64,000 nt of DNA from Mesodorylaimus sp. YZB2_4 (lineage: Eukaryota > Nematoda > Enoplea > Dorylaimida > Dorylaimidae). The notes beneath the pieces were generated by a model. It was not told the origin of the DNA. It ran no database searches and saw only the letters and a program-made list of their open reading frames with translations. A program made the position numbers and the translations under genes. Positions 1-12,839 of this stretch are shown in pieces (within the stretch, counting starts at the first letter, position 1; each line of letters opens with the position of its first letter). Location: contig JASANH010000705.1 in NCBI GenBank assembly GCA_030248295.1, positions 1 to 64,000 of the forward strand. Reading direction: 5' to 3'.

Positions 1-1325
1 TTGCCTGCATGCAAACCTCCTGCTGCTCGTCCTGAACTTGTACTCCATCTTCTAAAAGGCGTAGTTGTCATCATAAAATATTTTTGGTCTTTTCTAAAAA
101 CTCGCCTTAAACTTCTGATCGCAATTCTTCTATTTCCTATCTTCGCTCCATTTTTCGAAGCGCTGAGTCTAATGCTGTCATTTGATTCCGGAATTGCAAT
201 AACTTTGATCGAAAATCTTTGTATTTTGCGATCTCCTGTCCTGGCTCGTCTTTAGAATAGATGCTAGCCTTTCTCATCCGAAGTTTTATCGATCGCATCG
301 ATCGCGCATCGATGAATGAAATTGACGCAAATAATTACGGCTGCAAATAGAGGCCAAACCACTGAAGCCCAAGTAGAAATTTACGATTCCGCCTATTTGC
401 GATATAAATTGTTTTGGTGTAGTTTTTGCAGTCTATGAAAACTCAGCGAACATGGTAATCAGAGGCGCACTTTCCAAAATAAGATCGCTTTGACATGTTT
501 GACCGGTTTAACTCGTAATATTTGAGACTAATCTGCTTATTATATGAAGTGTTATCGCAGGCTTTATTGCATTAGGCCATGCATCGATTTTTTTCATTTT
601 TAGTCAAGCCAAAGTTAGAAGAAATGTTACATTCGGAATGCTCAAGTGCAATAAGGTAGCTCAGGTTCGTAAGTCAGTCCTGTTTTGAACCCGAATGGAA
701 CGCATCCACAGTTTTTGACAATACAAGATTTCGTACCTTTTGCATAACATATTGCGCTGCGTTCGTAAAGGCATTGACTGCCTTGAGAGCGGGCGTCTTT
801 GGCTTTGATCTGCACTCCGAAGCGGATGCTTATTTTGAGACTGATGCAAGGCTGAATCCCTGCGTCGTGGGTCAAAAGAGTTTGAATATAAAACACTATT
901 ATCTGGATAAATTTGGAACGACTTCAGTTGCATATCGGATTTCGTGCTCCAAAGGCGGCTAACGGGTTCTCTGAAAATAATTCGATACCTACTCTCTTTT
1001 TTAAGTTATCGAATGTTGGTAGAGTTCAACCAACTAGAGCCAACAAAGTCCAGAGTAAACCAGCTGAACTGGGGCTGCCAAGTTTAAAAGTAGCTTTTGA
1101 CTAGTCATGTTCGCGGGAATACCCATCGTTGAACTCGTTATCATAGTTTATTTCTGTGAATGCAATGTTTTGGCACAACGAATCCAATACGTGCGAATAT
1201 AGTAAATTAAGGTGCGTAAAATTGTTGAAATTTTCTTCAAGATCTTTCAGTTTTTACACCATTGACATCAGCCTTACACGACGTGTGATTGAGATCGAGA
1301 AAAAGCTTTTTTGTAAATTCTAGTG
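1..1325. other. No gene recognised
   Basis: AT-rich sequence with short open frames on both strands. None has a convincing start, splice signals or a recognisable domain. The frame at the left edge (1-255) is hydrophobic but opens with TTG and matches no family I know, so it is not called. Confidence 0.5.
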
Positions 1326-1661
1326 TCAGCCCTGGATGAAAAGATATAGGCTCTTATTTGAGTATTCTGATAAGTCCGCATTTTTCCACACATCCCAACC
1401 TTTAATTAAGTTTCCGCAGACTGTACACTTTCCGCCTTCTTTTAAATATTTGGTTACCTCCATCAAAATATCACTATCCTGGTTTTCAACATCGTGAAAC
1501 GGGATACGAATAGGGAAATTTGGTGCTTTAAAATTATTGTCACCAGCATCAACGTCGACTTGGATGGCCACGTTGTTCGATTGGTAATCATAGAGTGATG
1601 GGAGGAAATCTTTGGTGGTCAGGCCAGTAAGGACAGCCACACCAACTAGCCAAGCTATCAT
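1326..1661 (-). CDS. Small putative secreted protein, unknown family
   Basis: An open frame on the minus strand has its first ATG at 1661-1659 and a stop at 1326, giving about 111 residues. The N-terminus (MIAWLVGVAVLTGL) looks like a signal peptide. The mature part is acidic and ends with a CTVC pair followed by a Trp-rich stretch (GWDVW). No splice signal is needed, but it could also be one exon of a longer gene. I recognise no family. The signal-peptide-like start and sensible composition are the only support. Confidence 0.4.
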   Translation of the reverse strand: MIAWLVGVAVLTGLTTKDFLPSLYDYQSNNVAIQVDVDAGDNNFKAPNFPIRIPFHDVENQDSDILMEVTKYLKEGGKCTVCGNLIKGWDVWKNADLSEYSNKSLYLFIQG

Positions 1662-3881
1662 TCTGCAACATACGATGTGTGTGCGCACGACTCTCAGGTT
1701 CTGGGAATCTTGATTGAAACAAAGTAAGGAAGGACTGTGGTTATTTGTTGCCCTCCATTATTATGAGCTGATAGCTACCTTTTTCGGAGATGGCTTTTAA
1801 AGTTTGGGAATAGTGAGAATGGGTTTGCTAGATTTGCAGAGTAAAAAGGTCCCAAATGTAACCTTCTTTAATGGTTATATGTCAGCTAAAGCTGAAGTAA
1901 TCAAAGTAGTTTTTCACCAGCACACTAGGTTCAGGTGTTACCTCACTTAATCTGCAGCTATGCGCGCCTGGGCTGGCGCGCGCGGTCACGTTTGCCACTC
2001 CTGAGGCCGTATTCCAGAAGCCTTTTTCAGGGGGGTTTTTACAGTGAGGTAACTGAATTCTAGTGAGATGGCTGCGTTTGCTATTACAGAAACAATTACA
2101 GTCACACTATTGCAGTCACTGAACCTTAAAACACAGTCACTAGGTAGAAAACACCTAAAAACCTATTTCATAAAAATTTGTCGGTAGAAAAGTCCAAACA
2201 ACTACAGAAGGTGACTGGGAAAAATCTTTAGGTGCTCTCGATCGCCTGAAACTGTTTTCCAGTGAGGTTTCTTGTGGCTTTTACGCGAGTTAAAACAACA
2301 TTTTTATAAATATCGTGTGAAGGTGATTGTGCAGCAATCTTATGTCACTGAGCTCGTCAATGCGGCTCATTGAATAGGGTGCTTTCGTCTGGTAGAGCCC
2401 CACAATCACAAAGTAGGTTCATGGGACACGATTAAAGCCCTATTGAAATTTTTACATGAGTAATCGCGGTGCTCAGCGGATTTAAGGAGACGGTGAAACA
2501 GCTAGTACAGTTTGCTTAATAAGATGTGACCATATAAGCCACTTAGTTCCTGGGATGCTATGCCCCGTGCATCCTGAGTTTGTTCAGAAACACTCAGTCC
2601 CACATGAATTTTGCACAGTACCTAAACTCATCTCCAGTTTTTGCGCTGTGCGTGCACTCCACCAGTTTCTAAAAAACTTCTCTCATTTCCAGACAGACAT
2701 AGAAGAGTTTCATAAAAATGTTAAAATATCGAAGTATTGTGGCTTATTAAAGGGCCGTTCCTGGTTTAACCCCTGTGACCCCTGTGTTTGTAAGCACTGA
2801 CTGGGCCAACTTGCATTGTCCGAGGAAGTCGTGCTCTAGGATGACCTTAATTGGAGGCGCTCTCAGTGGAGACGCTGCTGTGGTCGTCGCTCGCCGTTTT
2901 CTACAAGTTAGGTGAAGCCCCCAAAAAATATATAAAAAAACATCATTGGGTGATCTATAGAATACTGTATAGATTTGAAAGTTTTGATTTCCCGCCCCGC
3001 ATCGAGCCATACTCCCAGCTTACAGTGTACATACATAGGTACCTATACTAGCAAAATGCATACGGAGCTCGTTGGAATATTTATTGGAAGATCAAACCGA
3101 CGACCCTATTTTGTTTTTGGAATAGGTACAAAAAGTTAGGTCTTTCTCCAGTCACCTCAATCGACTTTCGCAGCGAGCTCCTTGGAAAATTACAGTTACC
3201 CCCCTGAAATTTTCCTTTCATGTCACTATTTTCCAGCAAGCTTTCTGGAAAACGGCCTCTGATCAAAAATGTCTGTTGTCCTAATGTACATGTGATTGTG
3301 GCTAAAGACTCAATTCAGTTCCTCTGTCGAAAGAATTGTCAATGGCAAAACTACGCGCTACCTTCCACGACCAAGACCAACTGCTTTCACGATTAAAAAA
3401 CGTTGCAGAGGCGCTTACTAGGATTTATCTAGATACTCAGCTTAAAGGTTTATTGTCACAAGGGAGCATCGCTAATTGTTAAGTCGAGATTAGCAAAACC
3501 AAAAATTTGCGATTTTTTTCCTTAATGCAAAAAAGCCTTTTCAGCAAAATATCAGCCCGTGTGACCAAGTGGGCGAGCATGGTCTGCGTCTGAATTACGC
3601 CGCATTCTTGAATTTACGTCTGATAATTATCGTGGTTACTCGTCTTAATTAAGCACTATATAATTTTTTTGTTGTGCCTGAAGGAATAGAAGGATTTGCC
3701 AATCAATGGTGTTGCCACTTCGCTTCCATGTTTAAAAACATGCCACATTTTCTTCTGGACCAGCCTTAGCAGATATGAATTCATCCGTGGTGATCTAATT
3801 TAATAATCAATATTTTTTGAGGGATCAAAAAACAGCACGTAAAAAATATAGAGTCTTAGTTTATCTATTAGTAAATACATA

Positions 3882-3924
<43 letters not shown>

Positions 3925-4723
3925 GTATATCTGTATATATATATAAACAGTATATATGTAAGTGGGGTATATACCTTGGGGATATATTTACAGTATCTTT
4001 GGGATCTTGGGGCAGATTGGGGATTTGGTAATATATATGAGAAATGAGAAAATACTAATGGGAGGGTTTTGAAGATTTACAGTATGCTGTAATACCCGTT
4101 CACTGAAATGGCCTGATTTCTGAAGGAAAATCCTTAAGGTAATTTGTGAATAAGCGACAGTTTAGACAGAGATTTGCTTGATCATTTTTGCGATGTATGC
4201 TTAGATAGATTCCGAGGAACAAAAGCAGAAATATCTATTCACGAAGACGGGTAATACAGTGTAGAGAGCACCTATCCACCAAACATCTTATCACACTCTC
4301 AGTTATTCCCATGATTTTGACGCAAAGCAGTCATTGCGATAGAGATTTGTTCTAGCAAGCGCCAAAGCGAGTATGCGGAATTCCTCATGCCAGCATCACG
4401 TTGGATAGTTACTGACGTCATCGGACTGATACTGGAATACATACTTTTAGCTCCCCATTTTTAGATTACATACATCACCTCTTTAGCCAGATGCCGTTTC
4501 CCGTTTTTAATCTATGTGACGTAACAGACCATCTGCTTTCGCGAGGTGTCGTCGCTGTTCGAGGACTTGGATAATTGTGAACACGCAAGTAAAACCCAAA
4601 CCTTTACTAATCCCTAATAATATATTTGGCCCACCACCTCATACACTGTAATAATGAGTGATAAAATTGATGAAATGAACCAATAAGTCGCACCACCCCT
4701 GCCCGTATGTCTACTTTCAATTA
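1662..4723. other. Intergenic region, no gene recognised
   Basis: About 3 kb with only short open frames. It includes a GC-rich patch near 1960-1990 and the TA-repeat tract listed separately. Nothing coding is supported. It may hold the 3' flank of the astacin relic, which ends at 4724. Confidence 0.5.
3878..3960. repeat. (TA)n microsatellite
   Basis: About 80 bp of alternating TA with occasional TG and TC interruptions, flanked by AT-rich DNA. It is a simple-sequence tract and can form cruciform or slipped structures. Confidence 0.9.
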
Positions 4724-5006
4724 TTAAGAATATTCTGAAACTCTAGTGTATTCTTCTGCAACCCAAGTTTCGTTTGCTGAAGCCCCTGTTACCCCTCCCT
4801 CCTGCTCACATTCTCCGCATGATCGGGGACATTTGCTGCGTGTATCTTCATCGCATCCGCTATAGAGAGCTCGAGAGCCACACTCGATCAACGTATCCTT
4901 GCAAGTCGAGCAGTACATGCGTTTCAGTTGCAGTATGTCGTTGTCGCTTAGCGTGTCGCCGCCCATCTTGGTATTCTCACCTTCAGGGCCTTGCAATGCT
5001 TTCATA

Positions 5007-5350
5007 CACTACCGGTCAAAATTATGGAATCACCTGTGCGCAGTCTGGTTTTTTTTTCATTCTTGCCTTTATCCTAAAGCCTTTATCCTTTAGCCTAAAC
5101 CCAAGCGTGTACTTACACGGAAAACAATAGGATTCGATAGAACATTTTACGCAGATAACGAGAAAAAAAAAATTTTTTGGAAATCATCAATATTTCGTTG
5201 GGCCACCACGATTTTTCACAACTTCCTCTAAACGCCTTGGAACACTCGATACCAGCTTTTTGCAAAATTCGATAGGAATAGAGTCCCAGATTAACTTTAT
5301 CGCCTCCCACAATTGTAGTAACCAATCCGTAAGTTTTTTGGTAGGCTCCA
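5007..5350 (-). mobile_element. Truncated Tc1-like transposon (3' end) inside the astacin gene
   Basis: The right terminus is intact. A TA dinucleotide (5005-5006) is followed by an inverted-repeat end beginning CACTACCGGTCAAAATTATG. Read on the minus strand, about 45 codons match the Tc1 transposase C-terminus: LWEAIKLIWDSIP, then KKLVSSVPRRLEEVV, then KNRGGPTKY and a stop. The other end is truncated near 5350, where astacin sequence begins again. Transposase catalytic residues are absent, so the fragment is immobile. It sits within coding sequence, not in an intron, because astacin codons resume at the TA target. Confidence 0.85.
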
Positions 5351-6339
5351 TTACTGTAGTGCATGATGGATTTGTAATCGTACGGAGTGCCGTAGCTTGT
5401 GGTTATATTAATTCTCTGACGGAAGTTACTAGCGGATCCAGGTACCATATTATCCCACAGGATCTGCACAAACTGGTCACGGTCGGGACGATTTTGCTCG
5501 TGGCTTCCTCCCAAGGCATGAATTACCTCGTGCATCACGGTTTTCTTCAACCCAACACCACTGCACGTGGGGCTGTCCGCATGAATTGATTCTGTTGATA
5601 CCAATATGTCCTACAGTCGAGACGCCTCCACAACCGCTGCCACGCGAAAATAATTGCATTTGTGAGCCAGATTTGAGGGGCGCGTCGTCTCTCTGGAAAC
5701 GAATACAGGGCACAGCTTGCGCGATCATGTTTATCGCGTCGTGCATGTCGTTTTGTTGCTCTATCGTTATCACAGTAGTGTTCACCCAGTAGTGGATCGG
5801 CATTTTCCACTGTGCGGCTGGCCAGTTTTCAAAAAAAATTACAGCGGCACGTTTAGCCCTGCCTTTCATTTCGTCAATCATAGCTTGAGCTTGCTCCTTG
5901 GTCAGAAGTATGTCACCTTCAAAGAGGCCATCGTTTGCTGGCGGAATTTCTGGGATTCCCATTTCGGCGTGAATAAGGGTTTTCAATTCTTGGATTTTTT
6001 GCAGACGTTCCTCAACTTGCTTCTTTGCTTCTTCCTCAGACAGGCCTTCTTCAAATTCCAACTCCTCGATCGAGAACTCCTCCACTTCTTTTCTTTCTCT
6101 TCTGAATTCTTCTAGATCAGCCTCGCATCCACCAGGTTGATTCTTGCAGTTTTCCTGAAAGAAATTGGCGACTTTCTCTTTCCTGTTATCCCTTAAGATT
6201 GACTATGTTATCTCCCCACTGGGCTCAAGTTGAGAAGGAGCTACATGTTCATTCCAAAGATGTCCAACTAAAAAATGCCTTATGAGAAGCCTTGCTGTAC
6301 GAATCCCAACTGTACTTTACAGGATGTGTATTTTGTGCG

Positions 6340-6605
6340 TTGTAAGAGCGGTGAAAGGCGTCTGTCACAGTTTGGCAAAGCTGGAAACCGATCGGCCCTG
6401 GGTTCAACTCTGTCCTCCGGAGAGCGTGGTGAAGTTCTCTCTTACATGCCCGGCGGTGGGCGACTGAACCTTCATCCCTCTGAAGTCGAAGGGCATGGGG
6501 CGGGAAGCTCTCCAATCCAGGTGCCCTGACGGGGCACGGGGTAGGTATGGTTAAGGCGCTGTTGCCCAGCATGCATTCCGGATTGGCCCTAGTCGATGGC
6601 AAGAT
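6340..6605 (+). repeat. SINE-like dispersed repeat, copy 1 (tRNA-like promoter boxes)
   Basis: About 265 bp that reappear inverted at about 42,420-42,735. The plus strand has TGGCAAAGCTGG, resembling a pol III box A, then GGGTTCAACTCTG, resembling box B. Spacing between them is shorter than in a true tRNA. This looks like a tRNA-derived SINE or its relic. Confidence 0.55.
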
Positions 6606-7129
6606 TTAGTTAACTAAGAAGCCCCCTAGCCCCCGGGAAAAGGTCAAAAAATTAACTCTCCTCTGAAACGATCAGGATGAATGAAAAATACAAAAAAGTC
6701 ACCTACATACAGTACAGTATGAAAATTACTGGACTGGCAGCTGGGGCTAACGAACGCACACCAAACCGTTGCAGTCATCATCGTGTATTTCATTCGACAA
6801 AGCAGAGTGTGTTTGTCGTACACCTTGCATGAAGCCAAAAATTGTTGCAACAAACTCGCGCAAAATGACAGGACTCTCTCAAGATTTCTCAATGCATCGA
6901 AGACTCACTACGGCTTCCTAAGGAAGAGAGCCCCTATTGATCGTAGGACATGTCGAAAGTGTTCTACCAATAAAACTAATCTCGATGCCCTTGGTGAACC
7001 CTGATGTTTTTGGCTTCTTACCAGCATAATCTGTTTGACTTCATCGCTGATAACTTGACCACTTGCCAGGTCATTTGATGTGAATACAAATGTAAACAAG
7101 AGGCAGCTAATGACAACAGTACGACGCAT

Positions 7130-10100
7130 TCTGCTAAGTCGGCTGCAGGAGTTTCCTCGAATCTAAAAAAGATACAAAACCGTATCAGGTTTGATAACAA
7201 TTCAGACACGAGGCAGCTAGTCAAAGTGTGCTTCGGTTAACTTGTGTTTAGCGGACACAGGAATCAAAGGAGCTGGATGTTAATGCCCCTTGGACCTGCG
7301 CAAAGCAGCAAAGCCAGAAATATTCAAATCGAAGCCTGACCTGGCTCATCCCTCAATGAAACTCTCTTGCAGTATGCCAGTCACTTTCCAACCAAGCTGA
7401 TAAACGGACTTATAATGATGAAATAATGATGCCCCGACTGTCAGGACAGAGCCCTGATATTTATACCCTTTCTGGCCAGAACAAGCCATTTATCATTCGC
7501 GGTCCGCGGAATTGATAAAATTTATCGAAAATCGGACGCTTGAGAGTCATCGGCATGGTGCTCACAAGGCATAAACGAGAACAGCTAACATAGGGGCATG
7601 ATCGTGGTCTGGTTTTACTGTACACGTACCTTATGTACACGATATGCATCAAAAACTTTGGCCCGCCGGAAGACTAAAATCAGAGAGCGGAAATGGCTAA
7701 TTGCTGCGATTGAATCATGATAACGAGTTTGTGTGAGCATCCATATACGAATAGAGAGAGTATCGTCAGCATCATGAGTATACACAGGTTTTGATAATGC
7801 AATGGCTCCACTATCCCGAATCAGGGTTTCGTTTTTCTTTTATCAGAAAACAGAGGCAGAACAGAAACAGGTGATTATTTCCAAAAAGGTCTGTTGTGAC
7901 AGACTCAAAACTTTCAGGGACACAGTGGATAACCAGGGCTTAGGATGGCTGGTCTACTCGGCCATTGCAAAACGCAACCACAGTGAATAAGGAAACGTGC
8001 TCAAGCTTCATTTTTTTGTATGAATATCGTGAGCAACGAACGGAGGGTCATTGAAAGATCCAGCTTGGTCCACATACTGGGCAAGGAGTGCCTGCCTCTC
8101 AGGATGGGTGTGCACTTGCTGGCGGGTGTTCGACACGCGGCTGGGTAAATCATTTTGTGTAATGAGTCCCTCCATCCTCAAGTGTATCATTGCTGACGTT
8201 TGCAGCCATTTATAGCATGTCAACTTGCCTTCTGCTCGCTTCTTTAACGATAAAACTGGAATAATAGTGTAAATGCGACGGTTTTTTTTACATTGTCCAC
8301 TTTGTTTAAAAACGTCGAATAGCACGCCTGTTTGGCGCATCGAACTAGATATATTTTGGGCTTAAGCTGGTTTTATCGGTTCATTAAACAGCTATCGTCT
8401 TGTTCCGGTGTTCTATAGACTGAACTGCAGAAATTTTTAACCACACACTAGCTTGAACCCTATTATCTTTCACGGAAAACCATGGCAGCGTTTTTTTTAA
8501 GTTCTTTACTTTGCCTTTCTGAAATGATTGAACTGAAACCCTACCCTGAAAAACTCCTAATCCCAAAAATCCACGTCGACATATGCATTTATACTGTAAT
8601 TATGTCGCAATAAATTGTAATAATTGTACTGCAGGATTAGATTATTTTCGAAGTGTGATTTTTTCTATGGAGCCCTCACCGATCAGGTTTAATGTTATAA
8701 ACCATACAGTACACCAGTTATGTTGAGCCCTGATTTGCCTACTGATCGGTTTTTTTGGAGGGAGTATATACTTTTTCACGAACAAGGTAGTCTGGATGGA
8801 AGATTTTGGTGTTTATTGGATCGAAATAGATGGGCAATTAGATGAACAAAGTGTGATTGGCAAAATCTGTGAACATGTTCGTTTATATTCTCAGGTCGGA
8901 GGGTTAGCATTGTTGCTATTCTCTAATCATCTGATGTTAATAATTTTTAAGAAACGCCCAGCAAGAGTACATACATCGAATAAACATCAGCAGGAATCAT
9001 CTTCTGGTCGCGCTACATGTCGAACCAAAGAGAGGACATTACTTTGGATCAATATTTATCAAGCATGTGCCATGCTACTCAATCAAATCCCGCATGTCAT
9101 GTGGGTCCATTTATTGGGTCGTTTCGCCGCGAAATGGAATAATGTTACAAGCCGGTCATTGGGGCTGTTGCCGATGCCATGGTCGTGACCACTGGCACAG
9201 TAGATTTCTTTATTGTGATCGCAATTAATAGGAAAATGAGGAGATTAGTTTGCGATGTGATGCCTAAATGCCCAGACATTAATGACATAATATGAGCCAT
9301 TTTTTCAGCATATTGTGTGTTAAGGCTGCGAGCGCTGTGAGAGCTTGCTTACAACTTTTGGTTTATAAAATTGTCGTTGCAACTAACTTCGTGTTTCATA
9401 GATTTCTTGTGCGCATTCTGCATTTGTCAGTAGAATAAGCAGTAAATGAACGAGTGGGTCGCAACTGAATCTCTATGCCAAAATATGTTCGAAAAAAATT
9501 TTTAGTGGGAAGCAATAATAATACAGTATATGTCGCAAAATGGCTGATCTTAGCTTCACTGCGGAAAAAACTTGTTTAAAAGAAGGCACAGATTTGAAAA
9601 GATTTTAAGCCTTCCTATGGAAAATAATGAATACCGCTTGCTCAATGCGCTTCTGGTCCTCGTTGGGTGATTCGTTTTCGTTGGGTTGAAAAAAGCAGAT
9701 TTTGAAAGGCTTTAAATTTATCCCAACGTGATTTCTAACGAAAAATAACGGGTCCAATTTTTATGATTGCAGAAGAGTGGGCCGATGAGCATCGTACAGT
9801 GCAGTATATAGCGATATCATGGAGTTTACAAGCGCAGAATTACGCCTTCTCTCCAGGCCTTGGGTTATCACAGTACATACTGTGAACTAGAAAGGGAACG
9901 TCTCTAACACCAAGAAAAAAACCGCGGCTGGCAGAGCCACTTGCACCAAACGCCCGCGCACAAACCCAAAGAAAATAGATAATACGAGTGTTTAAATAGC
10001 AGCTCAGGAAGGAATAACCGAAAACTCAGGGTATATTCGCACAAGTACATTATGCAGACTGAGCCTCAATGCTTTCAGTGTGATCTATCATCAATACTTA

Positions 10101-11340
10101 AGCGTTTTATCAAGAACCTGATCGTATACTGTGAACACGTGTGTGTTGGCGTAAATCACTGTCGCTCAGTGATGTTATTTTAACTAATATTACCGAAAAA
10201 AATCAGGAAATGGAGTTTCAGAGGGCAAACTGAAAAAGCTGACGACTTAGAGACCTACTTATCAGTGTACAGCCTATGTATATTTTATGTATGGATTTCC
10301 TAAAGATAAAAACGTAATAAGTTGACTTATACTGAAGGAAACTATTGTAGAGCCAACAGTTGTGTGCGGGGCACTAGCCCAAGCAGGCTTCGCCCGTTTC
10401 CCTATTATTCTCATAGACCGAACCTATCAAACCGATCAACCAACCGCAGACCACCTTTTCCACCCACTCATCCGCCATTGGCCAATCGCGGGCCGACAGA
10501 GCCTTCTAGCGGAAGAACCACCTGCTCGCGTTGAGCCGTGACCCGGTCCTCGCTAGAACATCGATCCCAACCAACCACCGATCGGATCTCTGCTTTAAGA
10601 GTCGACCGCCAATCGCCTCGCAGAATCATCGCATATATGCTCGAATTTTAACCTGAACCCACCCATCGAGGGAGATGGTCCTTTGTTGAAACTAGGAGCC
10701 CTCCTGATGAAATTCTTGGCCTACCCTGCGGCGAGCTAGGACAAGGCAATAGAGAGCCTGCCACTGGACCGAGCCCACGCAGGCCACGACACCTCGTGTA
10801 TGATTTATTAGGCCAGCCACACATAAGGGGCGTTCAGACTCACAATTTGGAGAGCATCACGTGTTGGTCGTGAAGGAGTTCTGATGGTCCTGGGCCCAAA
10901 TTGCCCTGAATGCAATTCAGACCACTTACCGCCCTATGCCTTAGAGCCAAACCAGTCACTCGACCTCTTGATCTACAGTAAAAGAGGCAGACCAGTTCTA
11001 AACCAGTGCACTGATAGGCGCAGATATCCACACCCATTACACTGATAAGGTTGAGGAGCCTGTAGTCCCATCCCATCTTTAAAAATCATAGTTGGGAGCT
11101 GCGAAGAAAAGAAAGTCAACAATGTCGTTTCGAAAAAATAAAGCTCGAACCTGCCGCGCGGATGGCGAAGCTGATTGGACAAAAAGAGCAGAACTAGCAT
11201 CTTAGGACGTATATTCACGTTACATTGCCATACGGTTCTACCTGCTCGTATTTCCTCAATGTTTAGTCACTAGTATCAAGCGTGACATTGTTGAAATGCG
11301 AGCGATGATCGCACAGTGCGCAGCTCTCTCTTTTCGATGA
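7130..11340. other. Intergenic region, no gene recognised
   Basis: About 4.2 kb between the astacin start and the membrane-protein exon. The longest open frame (8796-9188, 130 codons, plus) has no recognisable domain, no supporting splice sites and ordinary chance composition, so it is not called. Several copies of the ACAGTA/TACTGT motif occur here (see findings). Confidence 0.45.
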
Positions 11341-11952
11341 CTGCTCAGTACTGGATTCAATCGACGTTCAAGGTTGAATGCATTTCGAAAATTAACCATT
11401 TTGACCGCGGTCTACGTGCTTTTATTGAACACTATAGTCGATCCAACAACGGCTCAGGCTCGTGATCTTGGCGTCTTTCGATGGTTGTGCTCGATTGGAT
11501 TGACTTTGATTGGCTCGACTGGTTGGACTTTAGCGTTTACCAGCGAATATTTAGCTATGATTCGATTCGGATCGCCAACAATTGAGGAAATAGGGGCAGA
11601 TTTGGCGATCCATGCGCTCAATCTCTTCACCGGGGTTGCTTCTTTATATTTGCGCGTTCCGATAATTGTTCACATTTACTGCACAATGGAGTGTCTACGA
11701 TGGTACGTATCCGCAATATTCGCCGCGACACCGGCGCTTCTTCGAGTTTTTCGAAAATCCACGCAAGGAGGGTCGCGTACACAACTGATCGTCCGTTACA
11801 ACATGGACGTGTGCGTCGTGTTCAACCAGCACAGCTGGCCTGATGCAATTCTTGCGGTCCTTGATCCTTTTCACTTCGACTGGATGCCGATGGACGAACT
11901 GCCCGCGTGGGTATCGATGAAATTGAGTAAAAATGCTGTTCAGGCCGCTTGA
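11341..11952 (+). CDS. Putative membrane or secreted protein exon, unknown family
   Basis: An open frame of about 204 codons ends at a TGA at 11952. There is no in-frame ATG near its start. A GCTCAG acceptor-like site at 11343-11348 suggests an upstream coding exon, not found. The translated part begins with a hydrophobic segment (LTILTAVYVLLLNTIV) and an Ala-Gln cleavage-like site. Two or three further hydrophobic segments follow (SIGLTLIGSTGWTLAF, LNLFTGVASLYLRVPIIV, WYVSAIFAATPALL) and then a polar C-terminus rich in Trp and Pro. I do not recognise the family. Length and composition favour a real gene. Confidence 0.5.
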   Translation: MLSTGFNRRSRLNAFRKLTILTAVYVLLLNTIVDPTTAQARDLGVFRWLCSIGLTLIGSTGWTLAFTSEYLAMIRFGSPTIEEIGADLAIHALNLFTGVASLYLRVPIIVHIYCTMECLRWYVSAIFAATPALLRVFRKSTQGGSRTQLIVRYNMDVCVVFNQHSWPDAILAVLDPFHFDWMPMDELPAWVSMKLSKNAVQAA

Positions 11953-12839
11953 TACAATACAGGTGACACATGGGCGTTGCTGATATGCTGTAGTTACTAA
12001 TGAGAATTCTGACCAGACTGTCGGTTTTTACTTGTTCATTTCTGTAACTCGTGTTACCCATGCTGGCGATTACCTTTTACTTGAAAACTAAAGAGAGAAT
12101 ATGATAAATTGACTTGCATCTACAGTAAAACATTCAAAGAATGAACGCCACTTACATAATACATAACTGGCTGGTTAGAAGGAAGGACGAAAGAAAAGCT
12201 TACTGGGGGGAGCCGAGGCAATCAGTGCAATTTTTCATCATGGATACCTGGAAGCAAAATCTTGGCTGATTTTTCAGCTCCAAAAACCTAGGAATAGTCG
12301 AATGTTAGTTGAGATTAGAAGCATAATACCTTTCATGGGCACCACTAATATCCCGCGTGGCAACCTTGACATGGCCGCATAGACATCGTTGAGCGACAAT
12401 GTGTCGTAATAGAGATCAGTCAACGGCATAGTCTGCGCCAGTGGCCCAGCTTCCAGTTTCCTGAATGCCAGACGACTATAATCGATTGCCTGATCTTTAA
12501 AAAGGTTTTCCAAATTTTGTCACAGATTCTTTCATATACACGATCAACCAGAGAATAGTTAGTTTCCCCTCCCCCCATTGTACGTACAGTATAAACGTGG
12601 CGCCTAAACACAAAAAGCGTGGAAAAAAAGAGCAAAGAGTGTTTGTTCTGGGCACAAAGACATAAAGCATCAGATGCTATATAAGAAAGTAAAAATTTCT
12701 TCAAACCTCAGTTCCTCGGGAGTATACGCATTCCTGCTGTAATAATTGTCATTATTCCTGTCCCTAACCTTTTTGGTTTGCAAAATGGGGATCTAGTGTA
12801 GCCAATACTCGAGGTTGGTTATCTTCATCACCCTATGGC
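11953..12839. other. No gene recognised
   Basis: Short frames only, with no recognisable protein. It separates the membrane-protein exon from the FLYWCH/MULE relic. Confidence 0.45.

Larger units (their letters stand above)
4724..7129 (-). pseudogene. Astacin-type metalloprotease with ShKT tail, broken by a frameshift and a Tc1 insertion
   Basis: Minus-strand gene. Exon 1 (7129-7022) encodes 36 residues starting MRRTVVISCLLF, a signal peptide, and ends at a GTAAGA donor. Exon 2 starts at 6154 after a CTTTCAG acceptor and phases join cleanly. It encodes an acidic coiled propeptide, a KR maturation site followed by AAVIFFENWP, and the N-terminal catalytic lobe. Near 5595 the frame shifts by one base. 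The next frame carries the zinc site HEVIHALGGSHEQNRPDRD, an exact astacin HExxHxxGxxHExxRxDRD match, and the Met-turn SIMHY. At about 5350 the exon is cut by a Tc1 fragment. Astacin sequence resumes from about 5004 (MKALQGPEGE) and ends in a six-Cys ShKT domain (CSTCKD...CPRSCGEC) at 4724. Family role: secreted zinc endopeptidase for matrix, moulting or hatching. The two lesions make it a probable pseudogene, though most of the catalytic domain survives. A more decayed paralogue lies at 61.5-62.6 kb. Confidence 0.85.

Noticed and set aside
1-255. Hydrophobic 84-codon frame at the left edge
   Set aside because: It opens with TTG, has no splice evidence or recognised domain, and codon content looks like chance AT-rich hydrophobic sequence.
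8796-9188. 130-codon plus-strand frame as a gene
   Set aside because: No family resemblance, signal peptide or splice support. Frames of this length occur by chance in 64 kb.
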